DNA of 64,000 bases from Bretschneidera sinensis (Eukaryota; Streptophyta; Magnoliopsida; Brassicales; Akaniaceae), in contig CM043700.1 of assembly GCA_023935145.1 (NCBI GenBank), positions 103,778,400 to 103,842,399 on the forward strand, in the 5' to 3' direction. Numbering within the stretch: the stretch's first letter is position 1; each line of letters opens with the position of its first letter. The position numbers and the translations under genes are program-made. Below, piece by piece: positions 1 to 9,701 of this stretch. Under the pieces are notes generated by a model. The model saw only the letters and a list, made by a program, of their open reading frames with translations. It was not told the origin of the DNA and made no database searches.

Positions 1-244
1 AGAAAGGTTTAAAAACCCGACTCATTAGATCCATAAATGTTGCAAGAGCATTAGTTAACCTAAATGGCATCACAAGGAACTCATGATGGCCATAACATAT
101 CCTAAACTGATTATAACCCGATCTCAAGTCTATCTTAGAAAGCACCCTAGCCCCTTGTAACTGCTCAAATAAATCATCTATCCTGGGAAAAGGATATTTA
201 TTCTTGATGGTGATCTTATTCAACTGTCTATAATCAATACACAA
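1..244 (-). pseudogene. Chromovirus-type Ty3/gypsy reverse transcriptase fragment
   Basis: Read on the minus strand this is an uninterrupted RT segment that begins [20 protein letters not shown], continues with a [10 protein letters not shown] motif and ends near the motif that precedes the catalytic YxDD. The wording ([20 protein letters not shown]) is that of chromoviruses such as Tekay, CRM or Galadriel types. It is clearly different from the IDYRKLN...[11 protein letters not shown] wording of every other RT in this window. The fragment runs off the left window edge and is cut at its other end by the LTR that starts at 245. It is probably the oldest layer here and the target into which the family-A derivative inserted. 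The subfamily is inferred from one domain only. Confidence 0.8.
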
Positions 245-1060
245 TGTTGTGAGTTTTAAATTACTCGCAAGTGCACGAGTCGTTTGCAATATAGCGTTGT
301 GCAAGTGCGAGGTCGAATCCACAAGGAATTGCATTGTGAAAGTATATTTTCAATCTAAACTAACTCTATCTTAACCTAGTTCCAAATTTCAGAATGGTAT
401 TGCAAAATAAATTAAAACTAAACTAAATTGATTTTAAAACTAATAATAAAAAGCACTAAGGTTTCCGAATCCACCCCACCGAAGTTAAGCATACATGTTC
501 TAAAAATATAGCCTATCAAAACATTCCATGAATCCAACTATAAGATAAAAAACAAAGAATATCCCAACTAAACCAAAAGCACCCAATGTATCCGCTTTTA
601 ACAAATCACAAAGGGAATCCAATTTAATCGAAAAGCATTCAATGTATCCATCAGATGAAACACAAAGAAAATCCAACAGACAATTTAAACTCAATCAATT
701 ATAAGATTAACTCAAATAATTGACAGAACATTTATACTAAAAATTGTCAGATTTGTACAAGAAAATCTAAACTACTACGCCAAACAACGGCGGGGCTTCA
801 TCTTCAACCTTAGCTGAAGAGTCTAGCCACTCATAACTATAAAACTATAATAAAAAATACTAAACATTTAAACTAAAACAACTGAATATAAAGAAATAAA
901 TAAAAAACTTTACATGGGAGAAATTCCACTCGCTGACGGGCGGCGCTTTCCCTCGTGGTAGCAATGCCTTCGGGATCCACCAGAATGTTGGCGGACGTCC
1001 ACCGGTAAACACCAAAGTGGCTCAGGAATTGTACACTGAATGATGAAGCTAGATGGTGTT

Positions 1061-1110
1061 TATATAGGGGAAGACCTGGAGCAATATGGGTTGCAGATTC
1101 GATGTGGGAT
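1061..1110 (-). promoter_or_regulatory. snRNA-type promoter: USE plus TATA, 33-bp spacing
   Basis: On the minus strand ATCCCACATCG (1110-1100) is followed after exactly 33 bases by TATATA (1066-1061). ATCCCACATCG is a perfect match to the plant snRNA upstream sequence element RTCCCACATCG. The spacing is that of Pol II-type plant snRNA promoters, about four helical turns. A second USE copy lies further upstream at about 1254-1264. Activity is inferred, not shown. Confidence 0.7.
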
Positions 1111-1117
1111 ACTGCCC

Positions 1118-1345
1118 GTGTGCGCTCGATCGTAGTGTGGTGCGATCGATCGTAGGTACAATCGATCACATGTCTTGTGCGCACGATCTCATGTGTGCTC
1201 GATCGCATGTCTGCTACGATCGATCGCAGATGCACTGAACTTCAAATATTTCGATGTGGGATGTTGACTATGTGCTCATTCGTAGACAGGTGCACTCGAG
1301 CGCAGGTGCACTCGATCGCATATCTCGTGCGATCGATCGCAATGT
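1118..1345. repeat. Array of GCGATCGATCGC-type palindromes in LTR U3
   Basis: About ten short boxes built on CGATCG or CTCGAG with GCG/CGC ends, for example GCGATCGATCGC and GCGCTCGAGTGC variants, lie mostly 16-25 bp apart just upstream of the USE/TATA promoter. Several boxes here have decayed by single transitions. Equivalent arrays sit in the same place in the other family-A LTRs except the solo LTR at 11365. Confidence 0.85.
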
Positions 1346-1506
1346 CTCCAGAAGCTTCACATCTCCTAAAATGCTTTATTTTCTCCACAAACCTGTAAAA
1401 ATACACAAAACACAAGAAAGACGTAAAATAAAGTGAAATACTACTAACTAAGTGCATAACAAATATAAGTTAAGGGTCTAAAATATGCAATATTTAAGAC
1501 TCATCA

Positions 1507-2750
1507 AATACCCCCAAACTTATATTTTGCTAGTCCCTTAGCAAAACAAAATAAAAGACTCAATGAAAAACAAAGAACATAAAGATAAAGTCATCACTCA
1601 TGGTATCCAAAAATTTAAGGAGCACACATCACCATGATATTCATTCATAAGCAAGCTTAAAAAGGTAAACCCATCTTCGCAATGAATAGAAATATTAAAA
1701 TCTAATTACTTACAAAAGGCAGGATAAGGCATCACAAGCTTGAATCAGTGTAAGGTGAATTAGCATATAAAAATGAAGCTTCCAAGTAACTCTAATGTGT
1801 AAGGTCTCCATGTCTCAAGATTCACCAAATTTTCCATCAAAATGAACGAAAAAGGCATAGTATTTTTTTTTTTTTAATAAGGCACGGCTATGTTTAGTTC
1901 CCTTAAGCTTTCTAATTGACCCATGTAGCGAGTGTTGAGTCAATGACTTCCAAACCAGATGGTTTTAGGGTATTAGGTGTATAGACACCCCTAAGGACTT
2001 ACTAACTTGAGTCAAAAAGGCTACGAAAATAAACCAGCCTTAATACTACCAAGCAAAATTCCACCTTTTGACGTGAACACTCACTATTAACTGAGGCAAG
2101 AGGTCCAGTTACTCAGCAGAAAGTTTATTGATAATGAAATTTTTTTTTTATTTTTTATTTTTTATTATGCTTTTCTATGCCCAAGAGTTCATCCAACAAG
2201 TCATCCAGTTTCAGTTAAGATAAGGAAAAATACACATTAAAATCACGTGTTATACCTCACATAATTTGTGCTAATGTGCTTGTGTTAGATTAGATCAAAC
2301 ATGTGAATTCTCAAAATGCCTAAAGTAAGTAACTAAATTTTAAAAATTTATCACCAGATCATGAGTTCAAAATGTTAAGCTCACCAATGACATCACATCA
2401 CAGAAAATGTTTAGATCAACCAAAATTTCACGATAACATGAGCATGCATTTATCTCTACAACGAAAAGACAACAAATTAGGACAAAGTGTGTGATGTGTC
2501 TCCCATACCCCCAAACTTAAATTACACATTGACCCCAATGTGTGACTAATATGGAAAGAGCTGACCTGAGATATGGAGAACTATCTGGACTGGTATGGCT
2601 CATAGCATACCCCCAAACTTGAATTGAAGTACGCTTTGTCCCTGAAAAATAAAAACTGGAAAACAAAAAATACTAGAAACAAACATTAATCATAAAAATG
2701 CGAAATAATAAATTAACAAAAGAAAAGATAAGCTGTGGGGTGCCTCCCAT
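1507..2750 (-). other. 3' UTR of element A with polypurine tract and two internal PPT-like motifs
   Basis: There is no coding sequence here. On the minus strand the 3' end is AAGTTTGGGGGTATT touching the LTR, the primer for plus-strand DNA synthesis. It is preceded by GGGACTAGCAAAA. Two further AAGTTTGGGGGTATG motifs lie at about 2504-2543 (after CATTGGGGTCAATGTG) and 2608-2646 (after a GGGACAAAG box). Homopolymer T/A runs occur at 1860-1880 and 2135-2165. The region is closely similar to 60410-61643 and, in part, 52130-52740. Confidence 0.8.
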
Positions 2751-2755
2751 GAGCG

Positions 2756-3378
2756 CTAAGTTTGACTGGGGAACGTTCCTTCCTCTCCTTCACCCACGTA
2801 ACTTACGATTTGATCAATTTGACTCTCTAGTGTGGCAATCGCTTGGGTGTTTTCTATTGTTGCACTCATCACTTCACTCATAGATTGGCTAGTCGTTTTC
2901 ATGAAATCATTGAGAACGTCCTCTAATGACTGTGAAACCGATGTTGGCGCTTGAATGGGAGCTTGGTAAGCGGGTGATAGTGCTGGATAAGCTGAGTGAC
3001 CATAACTTGGAATTGGTGGAGGAAATTCGGGAGGGTATTGATTGTGAGCATGATAAGGGTCTCCTCCCTGATTCCTCAGTTGGTTCTGCATCCATGAAAC
3101 ATTAGAGTGGTCCCACCACCCTGGATTGTATGTTTCAGAGTAAGATCCATTTGATTGCCAACAACACTCATTGAAAGCATTCATTTGTTCCATGGGATAC
3201 TCGGCAAAAGCCGGCATTGATGGACAATTCTGTGCTAAATGCAGAGGACTAGCACAGATGGAACAGCCATCAACATTGAATGTGTTGGCAGCATTGAGGG
3301 ACGGGCCGATCATTTTAATGAAATCCTTGAGGGCGTCCTCTAAAGACTATGAAACCGACGCTGGATTCATCCACATGA
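2756..3378 (-). pseudogene. Rearranged gag fragment (nucleocapsid zinc knuckle)
   Basis: The minus-strand frame from 3313 to 2756 encodes 185 residues of Gag. These include the CCHC zinc knuckle CSICASPLHLAQNC, which binds RNA in the nucleocapsid, the SETYNPGWWDH motif, a proline-rich stretch, and a helical SQSLEDVLNDFMKTTSQSM segment. Upstream (3314-3378) lies a second, misplaced copy of the SLEDALKDF segment joined directly to the zinc-knuckle start, preceded by a TAG stop. So the front of gag was replaced by a fragment from further along the gene. The identical aberrant join and the same TAG occur at 52030-52114. The frame ends at FPSQT and runs straight into the 3' UTR. Confidence 0.8.
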
Positions 3379-3460
3379 TTTTTTTTTTTTAACAAAAAGA
3401 TAACTAACTAGTAGAAAAATAAAATCATTTTAGACCAAAATTTTTCTCAAACCAAACAAT

Positions 3461-3478
3461 TCCCCGGAAACGGCGCCA
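3461..3478 (-). other. Primer-binding site for tRNA-Asp (element A)
   Basis: TCCCCGGAAACGGCGCCA on the plus strand is the 3' end of plant tRNA-Asp with one mismatch; the element's own strand carries the complement. It lies 6 bp from the LTR edge at 3485. Confidence 0.9.
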
Positions 3479-3484
3479 AAAACT

Positions 3485-4016
3485 TGTTGTGAGTTTTAAA
3501 TTACTCGCAAGCGCACGAGTCGTTTGCAATATAGTGTTGTGCAAGTGCGAGGTCGAATCCACAGGGAATTGCGTTGTGAAAGTATATTTTCAATCTAAAC
3601 TAACTCTATCTTAACCTAGTTCCAAATTTCAGAATGATATTGCAAAATAAATTAAAACTAAACTAAGTTGATTTTAAAACTAATAATAAAAAGCACTAAG
3701 GTTTCCGAATCCATCCCACCGAAGTTAAGCATACATGTTCTAAAAATATAGCCTATCAAAACATTCCATGAATCCAACTATAAGACAAAAAACAAAGAAT
3801 ATCCCAACTAAACCAAAAGTACCCAATGTATCTGCTCTTAACAAATCACAAAGGGAATCCAATTTAATCGAAAAGCATTCAATGTATCCATCAGATGAAA
3901 CACAAAGAAAATCCAACAGACAATTTAAACTCAATCAATTATAAGATTAACTCAAATAATTGACAGAACATTTATACTAAAAATTGTCAGATTTGTACAA
4001 GCAAATCTGAACTACT
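3485..4016 (-). repeat. Truncated LTR, family A (R/U5 part of 5' LTR)
   Basis: It starts TGTTGTGAG beside the PBS and matches 245-780 closely. At about 4016, within the sequence after the CAGATTTG box, it stops and protease coding sequence of element C begins. The U3, with promoter and palindromes, is missing. The junction has no LTR terminus or TSD, so it is a deletion or illegitimate recombination breakpoint rather than an insertion edge. Confidence 0.85.
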
Positions 4017-4018
4017 AA

Positions 4019-4545
4019 AGCATGGTTGCCATGATTTCTTAATAAATCTCTGTGACTTATCAAAAATATCAACAACATTAACGGCATGGGGATAAATTGA
4101 AGAATCATCAAACTCAAAATTATTAGAAATGAATTCTGAAGAGTTAGAATTATCTTTAATGTACTTATCCCCTTCATGTGGCTGCCTTGAGACTCGAAAA
4201 ACATTTACCTCTAGAGTCATATTTCCAAATGATATTGTCATTAGGCCATTCCTACAATTAATGAGGGCATTGATGATGGCAAGGAATAGTCTTCCAAGTA
4301 TCAAAGGAATTTTTGACTCCATGTTCACAGTAGAAACGGTATCTAAAACCAAAAAGTCAACAGGATAGTAGAAATGATTAATTTGTAACAAAACATCTTC
4401 CACAATACCTCTTGGTTTTCTTACCGATCTATCCGCTAATTGAAGTACCACAGAGGTTGGTTTGATCTCACCTAGACTAAGTTGCAAGTACATGGAGTAT
4501 GGCATGAGGTTCACACTAGCACCCAAATCTAATAATGCTTGGCCA
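4019..4545 (-). pseudogene. Element C protease (retroviral-type aspartic protease) fragment
   Basis: The minus-strand frame shows the active-site region DLGASVNLMPYSMYLQL near 4515-4545, then LQLADRSVRKPRG, VDFLVLDT and the second conserved block KIPLILGRLFLAIINALINC (the flap-to-ILGRPFL region of Ty3-type proteases). The enzyme would process Gag-Pol inside the particle. The frame continues to IFDKSQRFIKKSWQP and is then cut by the joined family-A LTR near 4018, where the homologous D protein goes on into the RT linker. Stop codons occur just upstream of the active site. Confidence 0.8.
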
Positions 4546-4789
4546 CAAGATTTGTTTCAAATTTGGCAAGCCACCGTTGGATAGCCCGGATCTTTATATT
4601 TGGGCAGTGTCTTACTGTCAACTACTGCACTTGCTTGCTCCGTTAAGAATGCTGTCTTGTTCACATTGTGCTTCCTCTTGAGTGTGCATAGATCCTTGAT
4701 GACTTTAGCATAGTTGGGAACCTGTCTTATGACATGAAGAATAGGGAGGTTAATTTTAACATGCTAAAGTTGTTCAAGAATCTCACATT

Positions 4790-5678
4790 TTAATGCTGAA
4801 TTTCTCTCCTTAGGTTTAAGAAGAGCTTGAAGGAAAGGCATCAGTGGAGAATAATCATCATGGGCCTCTTGTTCCTTGGGGGCTTCATCCTTGTTGCTCA
4901 CGGTATTAGAAATCAAGTGTGATGGTAGAGTGGGTCTATCAATTTTCTTACCTCTGCGAGTGATTATGGCATTAACCTCTCTAACATTTTGATTTTCAAG
5001 TTCGGAAGTTTGTGCTATATGTTGTCCCCTTAGATTAGGTTGTGACTATGAAGGAAAATGACCTTGCTCTTGAACCGTCAAGAAACTAGTCAACTTGGTG
5101 AGTTGACTCTTTATCACCTTTTGTTCCTCTTTGATTGCTTATTGCTCCTCTAGTAACTGTTGATTTATCTTGCCTTGCTCTTCCACACTCTTGGCATGTA
5201 CCTGCATAAATAGTTTAAACATATCTTCCAAAGGTAAAGATTGTTGAGGTGCATTAGATGAGGTTGCTTCTGGTTGCCATTGGGTACTAGAGTTGGGATG
5301 AGGTTGTGTATCGAATCTCCAACTAAAATTAGGGTGATTCTTTTAACCAGGATTGTAGGTGTTAGAGTAGGGTGAGTCTGGTTTCCTAAAGGGTATACCT
5401 AAAGCATTACACTCTCCCTTCATCTCAAAATAAGCTGGACTATCCTTAGGTAAATGATCTACCCCATTACACATGAAAGAAGGCTCGTGGGACTCTACCC
5501 TAGCAACCGGTTCAGGGGCTCTAGCATCCTTGGTTTTTAAGGCTTCAATTTCCTTAGTTAGGGCCTCTAAACGGGCTTTAAGGTTATCCTCTTCCTTAAG
5601 TTGATAAATCCCAGTGGGTTGATTTCTGCTAGTGCTTTCCATGGCATTTGGTCCTGTCCAAGTGTGGGCTTTTTCTGA
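4790..5678 (-). pseudogene. Element C gag C-terminal part and gag-protease linker
   Basis: The frame at 5343-5642 reads IYQLKEEDNLKARLEALTKE, a charged coiled-coil-like stretch, then a degenerate zinc knuckle (CNGVDHLPKDSPAY with second-half residues lost) and the SNTYNPG motif. Further left (4790-5340), in broken frames, come the low-complexity linker and a conserved TRSG-like segment before protease. All parts align with the gag of D at 29554-30300. Stops and frameshifts are frequent, so this is not translated as one product. Confidence 0.7.
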
Positions 5679-5683
5679 TAGGT

Positions 5684-7116
5684 TGATGCGATGAAATTGG
5701 CACTAGAAAGTGCACTAATCGTTCAAGTAATAAAATGATGAGTGAATATCGTTCCCAACGAGGAATGAACAAGTACTACAGAAATTATGACTCAACTCTT
5801 ACTGTTATTTGAGCAAACGAATAATTGTCGGAGAAAAGTTTACTAACAATTAACTAAAGTGAAAAACAAAAGCAATAGTAAGTAACAGAATATTTGAAAA
5901 CTTTGGAATGAAAACTCTTATGAACTAACATGCTAAGGACTCGAATTCACCTAAACCATAATTAACAAGAGTTTTGAATGGACAAGTTTCGTTTACTATG
6001 TTTTTCAAGATAGTAGAATCCCCAATAAATTGGTTATCCTTATTCAAGTCTAACCACAATCTCAAGAATCATCAACTTCAAATATCCATATTCCAGGTCT
6101 ATTCTAGATTAATTCAACTTAAGAAGCACTAAGTTCAATAGAATTCCTTTCAGTTAAATCTCCCTATTCGGTTACGATTTAAACGGATCACATGAACTTC
6201 CTAGAATTCCTATTCGGTTACTCCAATTTCATTCATGGCATGTTTTACCCTGGCTTTGCATAGATAACAATCCAACATCATATTTATTAATTCAATCATT
6301 CATAAAAGCATAGCTTCTCTATTCGACACATCACTATGCATCAAGAAGGAATCACAATAATAAACAGCATTAAGAACAATAAAACACACTCTTTGAAAAA
6401 TAAAGTAAATTCTAACTTGTCCAAATAACACTTATGACATAGGTTTAGGATCCATCTATCCTTAACACAAAAATATCTACTCCACAATAATATTCAAACA
6501 ACCCATGTTCATATTATAAAACATCAACATAGCTAGATAAGTATAATACAAAACCGGAGAAGAATGATTTAAAAGCTTCTGCGTAGCCTCCTGGAGTGTC
6601 TCCAACTCTCCTTTTGCATCTCCTCTCCTCCAAATTCTGTTTTTTTCTTCTACGGCCGCTCTCTCCTTCTTGTTTAGCTAGGGTTTAACATTCAAAATTG
6701 GCGGGCCGGCACTGCAACGCCAACATCCCAGCGCTGTAGTGCCGAGACATATTTCTAACCCTATTCTTGCGCTGCAACTTCAACATCCCAGCGCTGCAGT
6801 GCCAACTTTATGGCCAAATTCTGTCTTTTTGTCAGCTACCAGCGTTGCAGCGCCAACATCCCAGCGCTGCAGCCTTGAGTTTCTGTCTCCTTTACGCATT
6901 TTGGCCTTCCAGTGCTCTCCTGTGCTCCAGCAAGTGTCTGCATAGAAGATTTCTAAGACTTAGCATTGATCATTCAACTAAAACAACTTATTAGTAGAAC
7001 AAGATAAACTAAAATCAAATTGCTAAAAATTCATGCAACACAATTCTAATGCTTAAGATCAACACCAAAAACGTGCCTAAAAGCAGTATAATAACATGAT
7101 TTATTCAGAGTTATCA
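5684..7116 (-). repeat. 3' LTR of element B
   Basis: 1433 bp, pairing with 17483-18924. It starts TGATGCGATG and ends TTATCA on the plus strand (both termini are self-similar). A minus-strand TATA box (TTATAAATAG type) is readable in the 5' copy near 18490; here the region around 6685 is partly deleted. The palindrome array 6700-6915 lies directly upstream of it. There is no snRNA-type USE in this family. Confidence 0.95.
6700..6915. repeat. Array of GGCGCTGCAGCGCC-type palindromes (B 3' LTR U3)
   Basis: Six or more boxes of the type AGCGCTGCAGCGCC, centred on CTGCAG, are separated by spacers such as AACATCCC. The best one is at 6788-6802. The array recurs in the 5' LTR (18512-18690), and a third set lies between pol and ORF3 (10322-10550). 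Confidence 0.85.
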
Positions 7117-8627
7117 CACCCCCAAACTTACGTTTTTGCTAGTCCTCGAGCAAATTAGAGCAAAATTCTATGCACACAAATCCTAAGAGTGAGAGATGGT
7201 TTGATTAGATTTGATATAACATGCCTCAAAGATTGCATATAGATTATAACGCAAGAAAACTTTCCAAATGCTGCTAATGTCTAGAATTTCAAATTCATTG
7301 CCAGCTTTATCTTACATCAAATTATTTAAAACGTGTGTGTGTGTGTAACACCTTTATAAACTTAATCGTCTCGCTGCTCTGATCGGTTTATGCAAGCAAG
7401 TAGGATAATGCCAATCTTTCAAAGTCCATAAGCTTGCTTTTCACACCACTCTCCACTAATGTAGGCCATGACAATACCCGAGATCACCATGACTTTATTC
7501 AGCTTATAACTTTGGCTAAGGTTAAGGTATGGTAAAAGATTGATTTGAGGCTCACATCACCTTAAGCACATCAACCAATAAAAATTTTATTTCAAACTTT
7601 CCCTCAGTTATCACGGAATACTTCCAATACTTTCGCTGTTGTCACATCTTCTTCTTCTTCTTTTCTTTTTCTCTTTTTTTTTCATATGCTTGTACTATAG
7701 TAGCACCAGTCTTTATTTCCATGTGCATTAATGAAACTATAACAAAGCATGTACACGACGATCAAACACAGCTTTGCCAACTGCCTGTGATAGGCAGAAT
7801 ACAACTTGATCAAATAGTTTGTGTGGTAAACCTTTTTCACTTCGATCTTTCCCTTGGTCACTCTCGATGGGAAATATGTGATACTTATCATAGCCAAGTG
7901 AAGACCGCTTTCTCTTGCTCAATCCTCTGCCACCACTTAAGAGAATAGTCCATTCATTAATCGATGTGCTCACAGGTGAAAGGTAGAGTTGTATTATTTT
8001 TTTATTTTTTATTTTTTTATTATTTTTATTTTTCATGGTTTTTCTTTGAAAAAGACATAGATTAGATGATCAGGTGACAAAACAATAGATATCCAAGCTC
8101 AAAAGGGGAAAACTAAGGATAATCACATATCAAGGGTTGGTTAGAAAGGCTCAAACTTTCCAAACATGGCCTAGATCCTTTCTTTGGTACTGTACTATCT
8201 AGGATTTCGTCTCGAGTGATCTTCAAACAAGTTCTATAGTCCAAGAGATCACAAGACTACACTGCTCACATAAACCTCTCCGAAACAGCAAGACAACAAA
8301 GTTCTTAGGTGTAAGTGCTCATTGTGTTCAAAGAGTTTGATGTAAAATAAATCCAACAACAAACTCAAGCACACAGACAAACGCAACATTTTTCAAATTT
8401 TCAATGGCTATAATTAAATCAATCTATTTCTCATCATCGGCAAAATTAAAATCAAACAACAAAAAGCACTCAGATATAACAACAGAAAAATAACTAGAAA
8501 CATGAGCAGTGCACAACACTCAGATAAAGTTCCCACCCCCAAACTTAAATGATACATTGTCCACAATGTATAAAATTTGAATTATAAAGTAAGAGAAGGG
8601 AACTCCCCTAATTAGTCAGAGGCCGAA
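7117..8627 (-). other. 3' UTR of element B with polypurine tract
   Basis: Non-coding. On the minus strand the end next to the 3' LTR is GTAAGTTTGGGGGTG (7131-7117), preceded by GGACTAGCAAAAAC. A second PPT-like motif TTTAAGTTTGGGGGTGGG, preceded by a CATTGTGGACAATG inverted repeat, lies at about 8532-8572. A conserved block shared with elements D and I lies at 8169-8235 (CTCGAGACGAAATCCTAG then GGATCTAGGCC). A GT microsatellite is at 7333-7346, and T-rich tracts are at 7640-7685 and 7988-8035. Confidence 0.8.
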
Positions 8628-9701
8628 TCAATCGTCTTTGTCAACGTCCTCATCCTCTGGATCACTGCTATGACCGGGATACGGTGGTAGTAGAGGTAGC
8701 TGCTGTGTGTTGATGCCCAAATGATTGGCAAAAATCCTCATCATCTGGTCATTGGTTTGAAAACAACCTGCAACGTAGGATGCCTGCTGCTGACTCCATT
8801 GCCGAAGCTCATGAAGCTCCATCTCAACCACTGTCAGACGATCAGAAAGTGATATATTCCGTTGTTGGCGTGCTGGAGGAGGCTGTAAGGAAGAGACTCC
8901 TGGGCTCGGTGCTTTTTCTATATCCGTGATCCGATAGATAGTCCTGAGATCCAACGGATGCATTGGTTGTTTGATTTGTTCCCCCGTAGTCCAAGTAACA
9001 CCACATGATCCACAAAGTGCTGTTATCAAAGATGGGAAATACAACCCCGCACTGATCGAATTTGCGCTGTATAGAATGCTGTTCTGGATAATGTGTCCCA
9101 CATCAATACTCAATCCTTGGTAGATGGTGAATAAAAGGATTGCTCTGTCTCTTGTGACATCACTTAAATGGGTCGTCGGAAGCAAACGAGCGCCTACAAA
9201 GTAATGCCAAGCTTTTGCTGTCCTATCCATTGCACTTTATGGAAATGAAGTCCACTCATCAACGGACAATTTCCATTGTGTCTCAACTTTGCGAAGAACC
9301 CGGAGTACCTCATCGAGGTCAGGCGCGCTAGCATAAGCACTGTACTCATCCATTGGGATGGTGGGAGTGGCGAGCAATTTGTTGATTGTGTCTCTGTCGA
9401 ATGCCACTAATTTCCCTATAACCTTTACCTTCAGATTCGTGTGCTCTGCAGCATTTGCATAAAATTCACGCACAACCGGAATAATTGCAGCTTCTGGTGT
9501 TGTGCAGAATTGTTCCCATTTTCGAGTAGTGATGATCCTGTGAATGAGGGGGAAGTGTCCCTTGGTGATATTAAATCCCTGTTCAGGAATTAGGACTTTC
9601 TTGAGTTGAGAACACTCAAACCTCTGTTCTGCTTCCTTTAAGATAAAAAGCTCAGAATTGTAACTGGTGGAGCTAGGTCTCGCGCGTTTAGGAGGAGCCA
9701 T
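8628..9701 (-). pseudogene. Element B ORF3: putative plant transposon protein-like
   Basis: The minus-strand frame begins MAPPKRARPSS at 9701 and ends in an acidic DEDVDKDD tail at 8628, about 357 codons with a single in-frame TAA at 9237-9239. Landmarks are REFYANA...VIGKLVAFDRDTINKLL, then KAWHYFVGARLLPTTHLSDV, VGHIIQNSI and GLYFPSLITALC, a heptad-like ELHELRQWSQQQASYV helix, and a PPYPG motif. These match my memory of the domain widely annotated in plants as 'putative plant transposon protein' (Pfam PF20167). It sits where Athila elements carry their env-like third ORF. No signal peptide or clear transmembrane segment is visible, so an envelope role is not supported. The function is unknown. 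A homologue lies at 34897-36042. Confidence 0.75.

Larger units (their letters stand above)
245..1506 (-). repeat. LTR, family A (3' LTR of element A)
   Basis: The plus strand begins TGTTGTGAG and ends GACTCATCA, so the LTR itself is TGATGAGTC...CTCACAACA on the minus strand, 1262 bp. It is the same family as the LTRs at 11365, 43351, 50329, 58434 and 61644, and its U3 wording is closest to the copies at 50329 and 58434. The U3 holds a palindrome array (1118-1345) and a USE plus TATA promoter (1061-1110). A polypurine tract lies directly beside it at 1507-1521, as expected for a 3' LTR. Confidence 0.92.
245..4018 (-). mobile_element. Element A: internally deleted family-A Athila-like derivative
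   Basis: Read on the minus strand, the order is a truncated 5' LTR (3485-4016), a PBS (3461-3478), a short leader, a rearranged gag zinc-knuckle fragment (2756-3378), a 3' UTR, a polypurine tract and a complete 3' LTR (245-1506). Protease, RT, RNase H and integrase are absent. It is therefore a non-autonomous derivative that would need proteins from a full element such as G or H. The left flank is CACAA (240-244). No right-hand TSD can be read because the 5' LTR is broken off at about 4016 and joined to element C. The same gag rearrangement occurs at 51722-52114, so the derivative existed in more than one copy. Confidence 0.8.

Noticed and set aside
1118..1345. CRISPR-like regularly spaced short palindromes
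   Set aside because: The spacers are repeats themselves, the boxes vary, and the locus is inside a plant LTR; there are no cas genes.
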